A DNA stretch of 64,000 nt from Pseudomonadota bacterium (lineage in GTDB: Bacteria > Pseudomonadota > Alphaproteobacteria > Rhizobiales > Devosiaceae): assembly GCA_023393475.1 (NCBI GenBank), contig JAEWLC010000090.1, positions 92,445-156,444 of the forward strand, given 5' to 3'. Below are positions 24,656-36,159 of this stretch, one piece after another. The notes under the pieces were generated by a model. The model worked only from the letters and a program-made list of their open reading frames with translations. It did not search any database and was not told the DNA's origin. The translations under genes and the position numbers were made by a program. Every line of letters starts with the position of its first letter. The first letter of the stretch is position 1.

Positions 24656-24986
24656 AAAGGGATACTCCTATTAACGCCGCCGTGGGACTGCTCTTCGCGG
24701 AAGGCCGTCCCTTTGTTGTTTCTCGTTCACCCGTCGAACAGTATGCAAAATACCCCATGCGCTCCCAGCGGTCCGCGAGACCACCGTTTGCGCCCCCAAT
24801 ATCTGCTGGTGTCATAAAAAAAGTGCCTTGCGGCACGATGGATGACGGGCAAGCTCCATTCGATATAGGGAGCCTAGCACAAAATTTCAGCAAAATCAAA
24901 AGTTGCGAATCATCCGCCACCGGATTTCGTTAACCCGGCGGAAAGCATGCCCTCGGCGATGCGGCATGGCGGCAGCAGAGCCGGGG
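24656..24986. other. 331 bp gap between fdxA and carD
   Basis: It holds the carD leader with AGGAG close to its start, and the fdxA terminator at 24816-24836. The carD promoter must lie in the leader (about 24670-24815), but no convincing -35/-10 pair stands out. I see no gene in it. Confidence 0.6.
24816..24836 (-). terminator. Intrinsic terminator downstream of fdxA
   Basis: On the minus strand GTGCC-GCAA-GGCAC (24836 back to 24823) is followed directly by seven T residues (24822-24816). It is 150 bases past the fdxA stop and separates fdxA transcription from carD. Confidence 0.85.
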
Positions 24987-25325
24987 CTAGTCGCCTTCGC
25001 CCGGCTCTTCCGAGAAGTACTTCTCGAACTTGCCCTCGACCCCGTCCCATTCCTTGGCATCTGCCGGCGCATCGCGCTTCTCGGTGATGTTGGGCCAGGC
25101 GGAGGCGTATTTCGAATTGATCTCGAGCCACTTGTCGAGGCCGCCCTCGGTATCGGGCTTGATCGCTTCGGCCGGGCACTCGGGCTCGCACACGCCGCAG
25201 TCGATGCACTCGTCCGGGTGGATGACGAGCATGTTCTCGCCTTCATAGAAGCAGTCGACGGGACATACCTCGACGCAGTCCATGTACTTGCACTTAATGC
25301 AGTTGTCCGTGACGATATAGGTCAT
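24987..25325 (-). CDS. fdxA: Ferredoxin FdxA (7Fe-8S type)
   Basis: This 112-residue electron carrier has two cluster motifs near the N-terminus: DNCIKCKYMDCVEVCPVDCF and DECIDCGVCEPECPAEAI. The arrangement with an extra Cys in the first motif is the 3Fe-4S plus 4Fe-4S FdxA type. The C-terminal part is acidic, ending EEPGEGD. Start and length are normal for the family. It lies downstream of the S4 gene on the same strand. Confidence 0.95.
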   Translation of the reverse strand: MTYIVTDNCIKCKYMDCVEVCPVDCFYEGENMLVIHPDECIDCGVCEPECPAEAIKPDTEGGLDKWLEINSKYASAWPNITEKRDAPADAKEWDGVEGKFEKYFSEEPGEGD

Positions 25326-25475
25326 ATTCGCGAGCGTTCCTGCTCAGGGTTGTCGGGCCGCTGGGTCTTGGCCGGACCGCAACGGGAGGCATGCGGTCAC
25401 CGGGCCGTGCTAGCCCTTTTTCCGCCCCATCGCAAGGGAGAGGGGCCGCGCCTTTTGCAGCAGGGCTAATGCCGC

Positions 25476-25865
25476 CTAGTCGTCGCTGTCCTCGCCGTCA
25501 TCGGCGCGCAGCCGGTCGATGTCGCGGCGGTCCTTCTTCGTGGGCCGGCCGGCACCGGGATCGCGCACGGCCTGGAGGGGAGGCGCCAGCTCGCGCGGCA
25601 CCGGTGGGGGCGAAAGGTCTTCGTAGAGCGTTGCGGCCTCCGGCGCCGGTCCGCGCCGCTCGCCGGCGTCGAGGATGCGCCAGACGAGCAGGCGGCTATG
25701 CACCGTCATGGTCAGCACGTCGCCCGGCCCGACCTTGTGGTCGCTTCGGTCGGTGCGCTCGGAATTGACGCGGATGGCGCCGGTTTCGATGAGCTTTTGC
25801 GCGAGGGTGCGCGATTTCACGGCGCGCGAGAAGAACAGCCACTTGTCGAGCCGCTGTTTCTCCAA
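25476..25865 (-). CDS. RNA-binding S4-domain protein (Hsp15-like)
   Basis: This 129-residue protein has an N-terminal S4 fold: QRLDKWLFFSRAVKSRTLAQKLIETGAIRVN, followed by KVGPGDVLTM. The C-terminal tail is charged and probably disordered (DPGAGRPTKKDRRDIDRLRADD), as in Hsp15/HslR relatives that bind stalled large ribosomal subunits. The start is TTG 25865 with GGAG upstream. In relatives it usually sits directly downstream of the helicase gene. Here a dioxygenase gene intervenes. Confidence 0.88.
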   Translation of the reverse strand: MEKQRLDKWLFFSRAVKSRTLAQKLIETGAIRVNSERTDRSDHKVGPGDVLTMTVHSRLLVWRILDAGERRGPAPEAATLYEDLSPPPVPRELAPPLQAVRDPGAGRPTKKDRRDIDRLRADDGEDSDD

Positions 25866-25948
25866 TCGTCACCTGCTCCGTTTTCGGGCCGAACTGCACC
25901 GCAGAGGATGCGCCGGCGAGGCGCGAGAAGTCCAGACCCGCCAGAGGG

Positions 25949-26782
25949 TTACTGGCCCGGCGGCGGCATCATCGTCGTCCCGCCCTCGGCAGTGAAATCC
26001 ACCGGAATGGTCAGCGTGCCCACATAGCCGGCCTCGGGATCGCCGGTGAGCGCCAGCGTCTGCTGGGCGATCTCGGCTTCGCCGTTGTCGCGGAACACGT
26101 TGTCGCTGGCGATGCTGATGCGGCCGAGGTTGCGCGTGCCGTTCGAGTACCTGGCGTCGGCGGCATAAACCGCGGCGCATTCCGCTTCGGGCAGGGCGAG
26201 CTGCGCTGTCAGCACCGAGGCTTCGCCGCTCACCGCCGCCTCGACCGAGCGGAAAACCTCGAAGTGGATGTGGGGCCAGCGGCCGTCGTAGCAGCCGGGG
26301 AAGATGGTGGTGAACTTCACCCTGCCTTCGGCATCCGAGACGCCGACACCGCGCAGGTAGTTGCGGTCCGTGGTGTCGTAGAGCGAATAGAGCCCGGTCG
26401 CATCGCAGTGCCAGAGGTAGATGGCGTGGGCGGCCAGCGGCGTGCAGCCATCGGCATCAACCAGTGTCAGCTCGAGATCGAGCTGCAGTCCGTCCGCCGT
26501 GGGCGTAAGTCCGCCGAAGGAGGTGCGCAGGTCGGTGCGGATCACGCCTTCCTGGGTCAGTGCGTTGACCACCTGGCCGGCCTTCACGTTGCTGCCATCG
26601 GCCGGGTAGGGGCCGGCGGTCTCCCAGGGGAGGGCGACGCAGTCGAGGGCCAGTGCCGGAACACCCGACAGCGACACGAGGCCGAGGCCGCCCATGATGG
26701 TCAGCAGGCGCCGCCGGCCGAGCAGGCGCGGCAAGTCCTCCCTGAAACCGCCGTCGAAGTGGTCGTCGTCATCGTGGGTCAT
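25949..26782 (-). CDS. Exported intradiol ring-cleavage dioxygenase-like protein
   Basis: From ATG 26782 (GGAG six bases upstream) the protein has 278 residues. An N-terminal GRRRLLTIMGGLGLVSLSG is a twin-arginine-type signal, so it is probably exported folded. The body has the intradiol fold: LWHCDATGLYSLYD and FPGCYDGRWPHIHFEV, with the Tyr and two His expected as non-haem Fe(III) ligands. Characterised relatives cleave catechol-type aromatics, but the substrate here is unknown. No ring-degradation genes are adjacent. It lies between the helicase and S4 genes, which are normally neighbours. Confidence 0.85.
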   Translation of the reverse strand: MTHDDDDHFDGGFREDLPRLLGRRRLLTIMGGLGLVSLSGVPALALDCVALPWETAGPYPADGSNVKAGQVVNALTQEGVIRTDLRTSFGGLTPTADGLQLDLELTLVDADGCTPLAAHAIYLWHCDATGLYSLYDTTDRNYLRGVGVSDAEGRVKFTTIFPGCYDGRWPHIHFEVFRSVEAAVSGEASVLTAQLALPEAECAAVYAADARYSNGTRNLGRISIASDNVFRDNGEAEIAQQTLALTGDPEAGYVGTLTIPVDFTAEGGTTMMPPPGQ

Positions 26783-26935
26783 GCGTGTCTCCAGGCCGCC
26801 GAAGTGATCATCGACAACAGGAATAGGACCGCGTCGCTTTCCGGACGCTGACCGGCGCATGAAATGTCCGCAATGTGGATTTTATTGCGGCGGGAACAGG
26901 GGCAGGCCGCAGCCCCTCTGCCCACACTCACCGGC

Positions 26936-26963
26936 GTCATTCCCGCGAAAGCGGGAACCCAGT
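26936..26963. repeat. Single palindromic repeat unit (related family)
   Basis: GTCATTCCCGCGAAAGCGGG and the following AACCCAGT form one unit with a TTCCCGC/GCGGGAA stem. It matches the left half of the 81 bp elements in layout but not in stem sequence, and the facing right unit is absent. It sits just downstream of the helicase gene and upstream of the dioxygenase gene. Confidence 0.7.
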
Positions 26964-27038
26964 GGGATGCTGCAGCACCGGCGGAGCCTGAAACACCTGC
27001 GTGGGCGGGCAGCGCCCACCCACCGGTTCCGTTCGCGC

Positions 27039-30083
<3,045 letters not shown>

Positions 30084-30644
30084 GTCCTATTTAGGTGATC
30101 GAGCGCCAACAAACGAGTGCTGTCATTGTGTCGTTGCGGGACAAATCCGTGCCAGTTCTCCCCATCCGTGTTAACCATTGGTCCAAACAGGGAACAAACC
30201 GGAAAGGAATCGGCTGCGACTCGCGAATCCGCCTTTGTTCACCACTGCATGTGGTGGGTCGAAAGCTGATTCTGGCGCAAGCAAGCGGCAATGATGCGAC
30301 GGAGGCGGGAAAATGACGCCACCGGTGTTCAGGAGTGTTGCCAAGTGGTTGATTTCGGCTGGTTTTACCGCCGTATCGGGCAAACCTGAACGAGCCGTAA
30401 ACCGGGGCCGGGCGAAGTTATTTGGGCCGTTGATGAAGGGGCCACGGAGCGGAGGGGCTTTGCCCGGGCGCCGTTGGCAATAAAGCCGTTGACCGTCCCG
30501 GTTTGGCACGGCCGTTTTGTTAGGGGTTGGTTAACCATGATTTTCCGCCGCCCGTCCGGCGACCCCGCTCTGGAGGTCGTCCGGCGCGAGGGACCGGGGT
30601 CTGTTGCCGGCGGTCCGGGGGCGGCGGAGATGGGTTAGTCGCTG
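30084..30644. other. 561 bp gap upstream of the helicase gene
   Basis: The stretch lies between the helicase start and the end of a secreted-protein gene. It contains one small plus-strand reading frame with a good ribosome site (30313-30483, listed separately) and two GTTAACC sequences. The minus-strand reading frames here look non-coding. A promoter for the helicase is expected but none is clear. Confidence 0.5.
30313..30483 (+). CDS. Possible 56-residue basic small protein
   Basis: ATG 30313 is preceded by GGAGG seven bases upstream and opens a 56-codon frame ending at TAA 30481-30483. The protein begins MTPPVFRSVAKWLISAGFTA and has a net basic tail (GPRSGGALPGRRWQ). A weak GCCGT/ACGGC inverted repeat followed by TTTTGTT comes right after the stop. 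I do not recognise a family. It could be a chance frame in an intergenic region, and conservation would decide. Confidence 0.35.
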   Translation: MTPPVFRSVAKWLISAGFTAVSGKPERAVNRGRAKLFGPLMKGPRSGGALPGRRWQ

Positions 30645-31052
30645 TCAGCACTCGGCGACGAGCGGGGCCCAGTTGCTGGCGAGCTTGCTCTGCACGGCGA
30701 CCACGCGGTACTCGGCGTCGACCGGGTTGGTGACCATCAGGTTCTGCGTGTAGCTGCCCATGATCAGGCCATTGGCGCCCTTCACGGTGGTCACCGAGTA
30801 GGGGCCGGCGACGTTGCCGCCCTTCTGGACCAGCAGGATGTCGAGCGTGCCGGGCTTGTTGGTCTCGACCCAGGCAGTCAGCTTGCCCTTGCCCGGGCAG
30901 GCATGGTCGGGCGGCGAGATGATGCCGAGCTGGATCTGGGTGGGGACGAGCTTGCCGGAATTGCCCGACTTGAGGTCCAGGGCGCCGGCGGTGCCTGCCA
31001 GCGCAACGGTGCCGATGGCGAGTGCGCCGATGGCGGTCACGATGCGGTTCAT
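30645..31052 (-). CDS. Secreted protein of unknown function
   Basis: This 135-residue protein has a signal peptide ending near GTAGA-24 and a small beta-rich mature part with two cysteines (PPDHACPGKG and the C-terminal VAEC) that could pair. I do not recognise the family. The gene stands alone, about 100 bp downstream of the DUF3108 gene on the same strand, and could be in its message. Confidence 0.75.
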   Translation of the reverse strand: MNRIVTAIGALAIGTVALAGTAGALDLKSGNSGKLVPTQIQLGIISPPDHACPGKGKLTAWVETNKPGTLDILLVQKGGNVAGPYSVTTVKGANGLIMGSYTQNLMVTNPVDAEYRVVAVQSKLASNWAPLVAEC

Positions 31053-31151
31053 GTCTTCCTCCTTGGCGCGAGCCAGTGGAGGGAGAATGTGCGCCCCGGA
31101 TTGAATGCGTGCTGAGTCAGCCGTTTAGGCGTCGTTCATCGGCGTTCAGGG

Positions 31152-31952
31152 TTATTGGGCCAGATCGGTCAGCACTACTGACAGATCGCCGGCCTCGGTG
31201 GTGATCAGCGCGCGATAGGGGATGTAGGTCCCGGCGAGCTTCAATGGCGCGAACCAGATCAGGATGCGCTCGTTCTGGGCGAGGTAGGTGGTGATCTCGT
31301 TATAGGTGTAGTGCCCGGAGATCGGCGTGTAGTGCACGCTGCACAGCACCAGCGGTCCCTGGTATCCAGTGCGCTTCGATGTCGCCGTGTCGTCCTTGAT
31401 GTACTTCATCGACAGGTTGAAGCGCTCGACGCCGGTGAAGATCGGCATCTGCTTGTTGCACAAGGCTTTATCGAGCGCGGGACCACGCAGCACGAAGGGC
31501 GCCATCATGTCGGTCGCCGCCGTCAGGTGCTTCCGCTCGATGGCGACGCGGTCGATATTGTCGATGATCGGCGGGGTGACCTTGAAGGTCTCGACGCTGC
31601 CGCCGCCATAGGTGATGGCCGAGGTGAACTCCTGGCCCTGCGCCCGGGTCAGGAGGTCGAATTTCTGGGCCCTGAGGGCATCCTTCGAGGCAAGGCCGAC
31701 CGAGGTCGCCTTGGCCGATCCGCTGGCGATCAGCTGCGCCAGCCCGGCAATCTTGGCGTCGAGCGCCAGCGAATACTGGCTGCCATTCTCGCTGAGGATG
31801 ATGGTGACATTGGCGACGTGCGTGCCGCCCATCGTCACCGTATATTCGGCCCGGGTCCGGGCCTCCTGCGCCACTGCCGGCAGGCCGATGAACGCGAGGG
31901 CCAGGGTCGCAAGGCGCAGGCCTTTGCGGAAATTGGCGCTGAACACGGGCAA
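31152..31952 (-). CDS. DUF3108 domain-containing secreted protein
   Basis: This 266-residue protein has a signal peptide (ending near AVA-28) and a mature part that fits DUF3108: RAEYTVTMGGTHVANVTIIL, GGSVETFKVTPPIIDNIDRV and the C-terminal WFAPLKLAGTYIPYRALITTEAGDLSVVL. It is a periplasmic, beta-rich protein of unknown role. In Hyphomicrobiales it commonly lies divergently beside rpmB, as here, with 190 bp between starts. Confidence 0.85.
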   Translation of the reverse strand: MPVFSANFRKGLRLATLALAFIGLPAVAQEARTRAEYTVTMGGTHVANVTIILSENGSQYSLALDAKIAGLAQLIASGSAKATSVGLASKDALRAQKFDLLTRAQGQEFTSAITYGGGSVETFKVTPPIIDNIDRVAIERKHLTAATDMMAPFVLRGPALDKALCNKQMPIFTGVERFNLSMKYIKDDTATSKRTGYQGPLVLCSVHYTPISGHYTYNEITTYLAQNERILIWFAPLKLAGTYIPYRALITTEAGDLSVVLTDLAQ

Positions 31953-32034
31953 GGGTCCTTACGGCGAATCACAGTTGAGCGGCCAAAGTGCAGCCCGTAA
32001 GCGGCGCTTGGCAAGGCAATCACTGTTCACAAGC

Positions 32035-32063
32035 TTGACTGGCGGGGGGGCTTTCTCTATGGA
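32035..32063 (+). promoter_or_regulatory. Candidate sigma-70 promoter of rpmB
   Basis: TTGACT (32035-32040) and TATGGA (32058-32063) are separated by exactly 17 bases. Transcription would start near 32070, leaving a leader of about 73 bases before rpmB. Confidence 0.6.
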
Positions 32064-32142
32064 GGCGCTCGCAATCAAGAACAGACTACAGCCCGTTGCG
32101 TGGGATCGTCCTGCGCCCAGGGACAATTTACAGGAATTCAAC

Positions 32143-32427
32143 ATGGCTCGCCGCTGCGAACTCACCGGTAAGGGCGTCATGGTCGGGAACAAGGTGAGCC
32201 ACGCGCTCAACCGCACCCGCCGTCGCTTCCTCCCCAACCTCCTCAACGTCTCGCTCCTGTCGGATGTGCTCGGCCGTACGGTCAAGCTGCGCATCTCGGC
32301 GAACGCGCTGCGCACCGTCGAGCACCGCGGTGGCCTCGACGCCTTCCTCGTGAAGGCCGACGATGCCGACCTGTCGCCCGTCGCGCTGGCGCTGAAGAAG
32401 GAAGTGCGCGCCGCCCTCGCGGGCTGA
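32143..32427 (+). CDS. rpmB: 50S ribosomal protein L28
   Basis: This 94-residue ribosomal protein starts MARRCELTGKGVMVGNKVSHALN and continues NRTRRRFLPNLLNVSLLSDVLG, both diagnostic for L28. ATG 32143 follows AGGAATTC. A terminator lies 24 bases after the stop. It stands as a single-gene unit with its own promoter. The rpmG gene that neighbours it in E. coli is not here, as is normal for alphaproteobacteria. Confidence 0.97.
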   Translation: MARRCELTGKGVMVGNKVSHALNRTRRRFLPNLLNVSLLSDVLGRTVKLRISANALRTVEHRGGLDAFLVKADDADLSPVALALKKEVRAALAG

Positions 32428-32450
32428 GCCGATTTGGCCTAGAGTTTCGA

Positions 32451-32478
32451 CCGCGCGTTCCCCGGGACGCGCGGTTTT
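32451..32478 (+). terminator. Intrinsic terminator of rpmB
   Basis: CCGCGCGT (32451-32458) pairs with ACGCGCGG (32467-32474) around an 8-base loop and is followed by TTTT. Confidence 0.88.
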
Positions 32479-32532
32479 CATTTGCCGCCCCGGTCTGATG
32501 CCGGCCAGCGGTCTACATAGAGGTGCAGGATC

Positions 32533-33219
32533 ATGCTCGCTCGCTTTGCCGCGGCCATCGTGGCCATGGTCGTGGTCGTTACCGCGTCCAATATTCTCGT
32601 GCTCTACCCGGTCGATGCCCAGCTCGGGCCGATCAACCTGAAGGACCTGCTCACCTGGGGCGCCTTCACCTATCCCTTTGCCTTCCTCATCACCGATCTC
32701 ACCAACCGCTACGACGGCGCGACCCGCGCCCGGCAGGTGGTGGTGGTCGGCTTCATCGTCGCCGTGGCGCTGTCGTTCTACCTCAGCTTCAATCCGCTGC
32801 CCTGGAACGCAGGCGGCGCCGCCGCGACGACGGCGCGCATCGCCACCGCTTCGGTGACGGCCTTCCTTGTCGGCCAGCTGCTGGACATCTCGGTGTTCTC
32901 GCGGTTGCGGGCCAGCCGGAACTGGTTCCTGCCGCCGCTCGCAGGTTCGCTGCTTGGCTCGATGATCGATACCGCGATCTTCTTTTCGATCGCCTTCGCT
33001 CCGGCCTTCGCCTTCGTCGACGGCATCTATGGTGCCCAGGACGGTTCGCTCGGCTTCCCGGCCCCGTTCCTCAGCCTCGGGCCCGAAGTGCCGCTGTGGC
33101 TGTCGCTCGCAACCGGCGATTTCCTCGTGAAGTTCCTCGCCGCGCTGCTGCTGCTCGCCCCCTACCGGGCGCTGATGGGCCGGCTCATGCCGCTGCCACC
33201 GATCGGGGCGCGCGCCTAG
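32533..33219 (+). CDS. VUT-family queuosine precursor transporter (YhhQ-like)
   Basis: This 228-residue, roughly six-helix inner-membrane protein belongs to the YhhQ/VUT group, which imports queuosine precursors such as preQ0 or preQ1. The family signature is LLTWGAFTYPFAFLITDLTNRYDG, along with GSLLGSMIDTAIFFSIAF. The start ATG 32533 is preceded by AGGTGCAGGA. The upstream gap after the rpmB terminator is only about 54 bases and shows no preQ1 riboswitch. The glutamyl-Q synthetase gene at 2055 acts on the same modified base. Confidence 0.88.
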   Translation: MLARFAAAIVAMVVVVTASNILVLYPVDAQLGPINLKDLLTWGAFTYPFAFLITDLTNRYDGATRARQVVVVGFIVAVALSFYLSFNPLPWNAGGAAATTARIATASVTAFLVGQLLDISVFSRLRASRNWFLPPLAGSLLGSMIDTAIFFSIAFAPAFAFVDGIYGAQDGSLGFPAPFLSLGPEVPLWLSLATGDFLVKFLAALLLLAPYRALMGRLMPLPPIGARA

Positions 33220-33241
33220 GCCTCGCTTTCGGCCAACCTGC

Positions 33242-34270
33242 TCAGTCGAGGCTGAACTCGAGGAGCAGGTTGCGCTCCCAATCGTTGAAGTTGTTGTCCG
33301 AGGCCAGCGTGATGCGGGTCGAGCCGTCCGGAGCCGTATGGACGGCCAGCGCTTCCATGTTGTCGATGTCGCCGCCGGCGGTCTGCAGCAGGACCTGGCC
33401 CTTCATGTGGGCACCGGCCTTCACCTCGGCGGCGGGAACGCGGACCAGCCGCATCTGGAAGGCGAGCAAAGCGACGCCGCGCTCCAGCACCAGGAGATCG
33501 CCATTGGGCATGAAGGCGCAATCGGTCGGATTGGTGCCGCTGCCCGAGATGTAGCTCAGCGGGCCCTTGTCATTATTGCCGAGGAGGTAGGCCGAGTGCT
33601 GGCCGTCATCGTCGATGACACCTTCGGTGAGCAACAGGGTCGAGCCGGCGATCGGCGACGCAGGGGGCGCGACACAGACCGCTTCCAGCGTCTCGTTGGT
33701 GCGGGTGTCGGTGAGCCATTTGGGGATCGAGACATCGCGTGCCGGGCCCTGCGGTCGGCCGTCGACAAGGGAATAGTCGGCGACGCGCGTCAGGTTCTCG
33801 AAGCCGACCCGGACGGCGCTCGGCTGGCCATCGCGGACAATGACTGTGAGCGCCTCGGCATCGCGCGTATAGGCGCGCGGCAGCTCGGCTCCCTTGGTGT
33901 TCTGGATCGGGTCGATGCTGACCCCGATCAGCCCGATGGGGCGGGCCTGGTCGTCATAGAGCAGCTGCCCGGAAACGAAGTTGCCGCGATCGGAGACGAA
34001 GACCAGCTTCTGGTCGGGCCCGGTGAAGCCGAGGCCGGAGAGGCCGCCGAACGTATCCTCCTGGCTCTGCATCTCCATGCCGCCGCGCCAGACGAGGCCC
34101 TGGACGCGCTGGCCAACGCCGGCCGACATGAAGGTGTTGATCGGTACCGAGGTAACGGTGAGGTCCTCGGCGCGGACGCCAAGCGCTGTCGCGACAACCA
34201 CGGTCGCAAGGGCGCTTACGATCATCAGGCCCGCCCCGGCGAAGCGCGTGGCGCGTCGCGACTCGGTCAT
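33242..34270 (-). CDS. Phytase-like esterase/beta-propeller protein
   Basis: This 342-residue protein has an N-terminal hydrophobic signal or anchor (about 12-32) and a phytase-like beta-propeller: FGGLSGLGFTGPDQKLVFVSDRGNF, DAEALTV, TLLLTEGVIDDDGQ and NMEALAVHTAPDGSTRITLASDNNFN. The repeating Glu-Ala-Leu and Asp-Asn blade motifs fit the esterase-like phytase family. It acts outside the cytosol, and true phytase activity is unproven. Its ATG overlaps the cobT stop (ATGA, 34267-34270), so it is part of the cobalt-chelatase operon. Confidence 0.85.
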   Translation of the reverse strand: MTESRRATRFAGAGLMIVSALATVVVATALGVRAEDLTVTSVPINTFMSAGVGQRVQGLVWRGGMEMQSQEDTFGGLSGLGFTGPDQKLVFVSDRGNFVSGQLLYDDQARPIGLIGVSIDPIQNTKGAELPRAYTRDAEALTVIVRDGQPSAVRVGFENLTRVADYSLVDGRPQGPARDVSIPKWLTDTRTNETLEAVCVAPPASPIAGSTLLLTEGVIDDDGQHSAYLLGNNDKGPLSYISGSGTNPTDCAFMPNGDLLVLERGVALLAFQMRLVRVPAAEVKAGAHMKGQVLLQTAGGDIDNMEALAVHTAPDGSTRITLASDNNFNDWERNLLLEFSLD

Positions 34271-36159
34271 CCGTAGCGGCTCTTGCGATAGGCGTTGGGC
34301 GGCTCCTCGTCGAACAGCGAGGCGAGCTCGTCGGTGAGCGCGCCGGCCAGTTCCTCGGCATCAAGCAGGGTCACCGCGCGGCGATAGTAGCGCGTCACGT
34401 CATGGCCGATGCCCACGGCCACCAGTTGCACCGGCGAACGGGTCTCGATGTCTTCAATCACCTGGCGCAAATGGGCCTCGAGGTAGTTTCCGGCGTTCAC
34501 GCTCTGGGTCGAATCGTCGACCGGCGCGCCGTCGGAAATCACCATCAGGATGCGGCGATTCTCTGTCCGGCCGAGCAGGCGCTTGTGGGCCCATTGCAGG
34601 GCTTCGCCGTCGATATTTTCCTTGAGCAGGCCCTCGCGCATCATCAGGCCGAGGTTGCGGCGCGCATGGCGCCACGGCTCGTCGGCGGCCTTGTAGATGA
34701 TGTGGCGGATATCGTTGACGCGGCCGGGGTTGGGCGGACGCCCCGCCTCGAGCCAGGCCTCGCGGCTCTTGCCGCCCTTCCAGGCGCGGGTGGTGAAGCC
34801 CAATATCTCCACCTTCACGCCGCAACGCTCGAGCGTGCGAGCAAGGATGTCGCCGCAGATCGCCGCGATGGTGATCGGGCGACCGCGCATCGAGCCGGAA
34901 TTGTCGAGCAGCAGCGTCACCACCGTGTCGCGGAAATCGGTATCCTGCTCGACCTTGAAGCTCAGCGCCTGCAGTGGATCGGTGACCACGCGGGTCAGGC
35001 GCGCCGTATCGAGCAGGCCCTCCTCGAGGTCGAATTCCCAGCTGCGGTTCTGCTGCGCCATGAGGCGCCGCTGCAGCTTGTTGGCGAGCCGCGCCACGGC
35101 GCCGGCAAGGTTCTCGAGCTGCTTGTCGAGCAGGGCGCGGAGCTGGTCGAGCTCCTCGGGCGGGCAGAGATCGGGGGCGCGGACGACTTCGTCGAACTTC
35201 TGGGTGAAGATCTTGTAGTTGAAGACGTTCTGGAATTCCTTGGCGTTGGCGCCCGGCGGCGGCGGGTTGGGCTGGTCCTCGCCGCCCTCCGACGATTCAT
35301 CGTCGTCGGCATCGGTGAAGTCCATCTCGGCGCCGTCGACTTCGCCCTCTTCCTCGGACTGGCCGGGAGTCTGGTCCTCGTCGGCTTCCGCGTCCTCGCT
35401 CTCGCCTTCGCCCTGCTCGGGCGTCTTCTCGTCGTCCTGGCCGCGCTCGGGATCCTGGTCGTCGTCTCCCTCGCTGTCGTCGCTCTCGCCGTCATCCATG
35501 TCGCTGTCGGGCACGAGGTTCAGGTCGCGCAGCAGCTGGCGCGTGGCGCGGCTGAACAGCTCCTGGTCCTCGAACTTAGTGAACAGCGACGTCAGCGAGG
35601 TGCCGGCGCGCTCCTCGATTTCCTTCTTCCACAGGTTGACGATGGCGTTGCCCGAGGGCGGGATGGCAACACCGGCCACCTTCTCGCGCAACAGCAGGCC
35701 GAGGGCCTCGGCGAGCGGGGCGTCGGCCTTGTCGGAGACTTCGGCGAAGTTCTGGCGGAACAGCCGGTCTTCCAGCATCTCGTGGATATTGCCGGTCATG
35801 CCGGGCATGCGGATGCAGCCCAGCGCCTCGACGCGGGCCTGCTCCAGCGCATCGTAGGCGGCACGGGCCTCGGGCTCGGCGGGCGCGCGCTTGCGGTGAG
35901 TCTCCGGGTCGTGGCTCGCGAGCCGCATGGCCATGGCGTCGCCCTGGCCACGGGCAATGGCGATGTCGCGCATGGTCGGCAGGCGCGGCAGGTTGGCAAG
36001 GCGGGCCTTGTCCGAGGTCAGGATCGGGCGGTCGGCAGAGAAGCTGACCTCGAGGTCGCGCTTGTTGCCGATGGCGCGCACCGCCGCACCCATCGCCGTC
36101 TTGAACGGCTGGGTCGTGTCGGGCTTGTTCGGCTTGCTGCTGCGCGAGGGAGGGGCCAT
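34267..36159 (-). CDS. cobT: Cobaltochelatase subunit CobT
   Basis: CobT, with CobS and CobN, forms the ATP-dependent cobaltochelatase that inserts cobalt into hydrogenobyrinic acid a,c-diamide in aerobic B12 synthesis. The 630-residue protein has an N-terminal helical part, an extremely acidic middle (about 220-310, Asp/Glu-rich) and a C-terminal von Willebrand A domain with a MIDAS motif (LLLDNSGSMRG). ATG 36159 is chosen because it overlaps the methyltransferase stop as TGATG; longer frames begin inside that gene. CobN is not in the window. Confidence 0.95.
   Translation of the reverse strand: MAPPSRSSKPNKPDTTQPFKTAMGAAVRAIGNKRDLEVSFSADRPILTSDKARLANLPRLPTMRDIAIARGQGDAMAMRLASHDPETHRKRAPAEPEARAAYDALEQARVEALGCIRMPGMTGNIHEMLEDRLFRQNFAEVSDKADAPLAEALGLLLREKVAGVAIPPSGNAIVNLWKKEIEERAGTSLTSLFTKFEDQELFSRATRQLLRDLNLVPDSDMDDGESDDSEGDDDQDPERGQDDEKTPEQGEGESEDAEADEDQTPGQSEEEGEVDGAEMDFTDADDDESSEGGEDQPNPPPPGANAKEFQNVFNYKIFTQKFDEVVRAPDLCPPEELDQLRALLDKQLENLAGAVARLANKLQRRLMAQQNRSWEFDLEEGLLDTARLTRVVTDPLQALSFKVEQDTDFRDTVVTLLLDNSGSMRGRPITIAAICGDILARTLERCGVKVEILGFTTRAWKGGKSREAWLEAGRPPNPGRVNDIRHIIYKAADEPWRHARRNLGLMMREGLLKENIDGEALQWAHKRLLGRTENRRILMVISDGAPVDDSTQSVNAGNYLEAHLRQVIEDIETRSPVQLVAVGIGHDVTRYYRRAVTLLDAEELAGALTDELASLFDEEPPNAYRKSRYG

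Noticed and set aside
30171..30509. A 112-codon minus-strand frame in the gap upstream of the helicase
   Set aside because: It has no ribosome site and random-looking composition rich in Pro/Arg, and it overlaps the better plus-strand small frame.
32479..32532. preQ1 riboswitch in front of the queuosine-precursor transporter
   Set aside because: Only about 54 bases separate the rpmB terminator from the start, and no preQ1-type pseudoknot pattern is visible.
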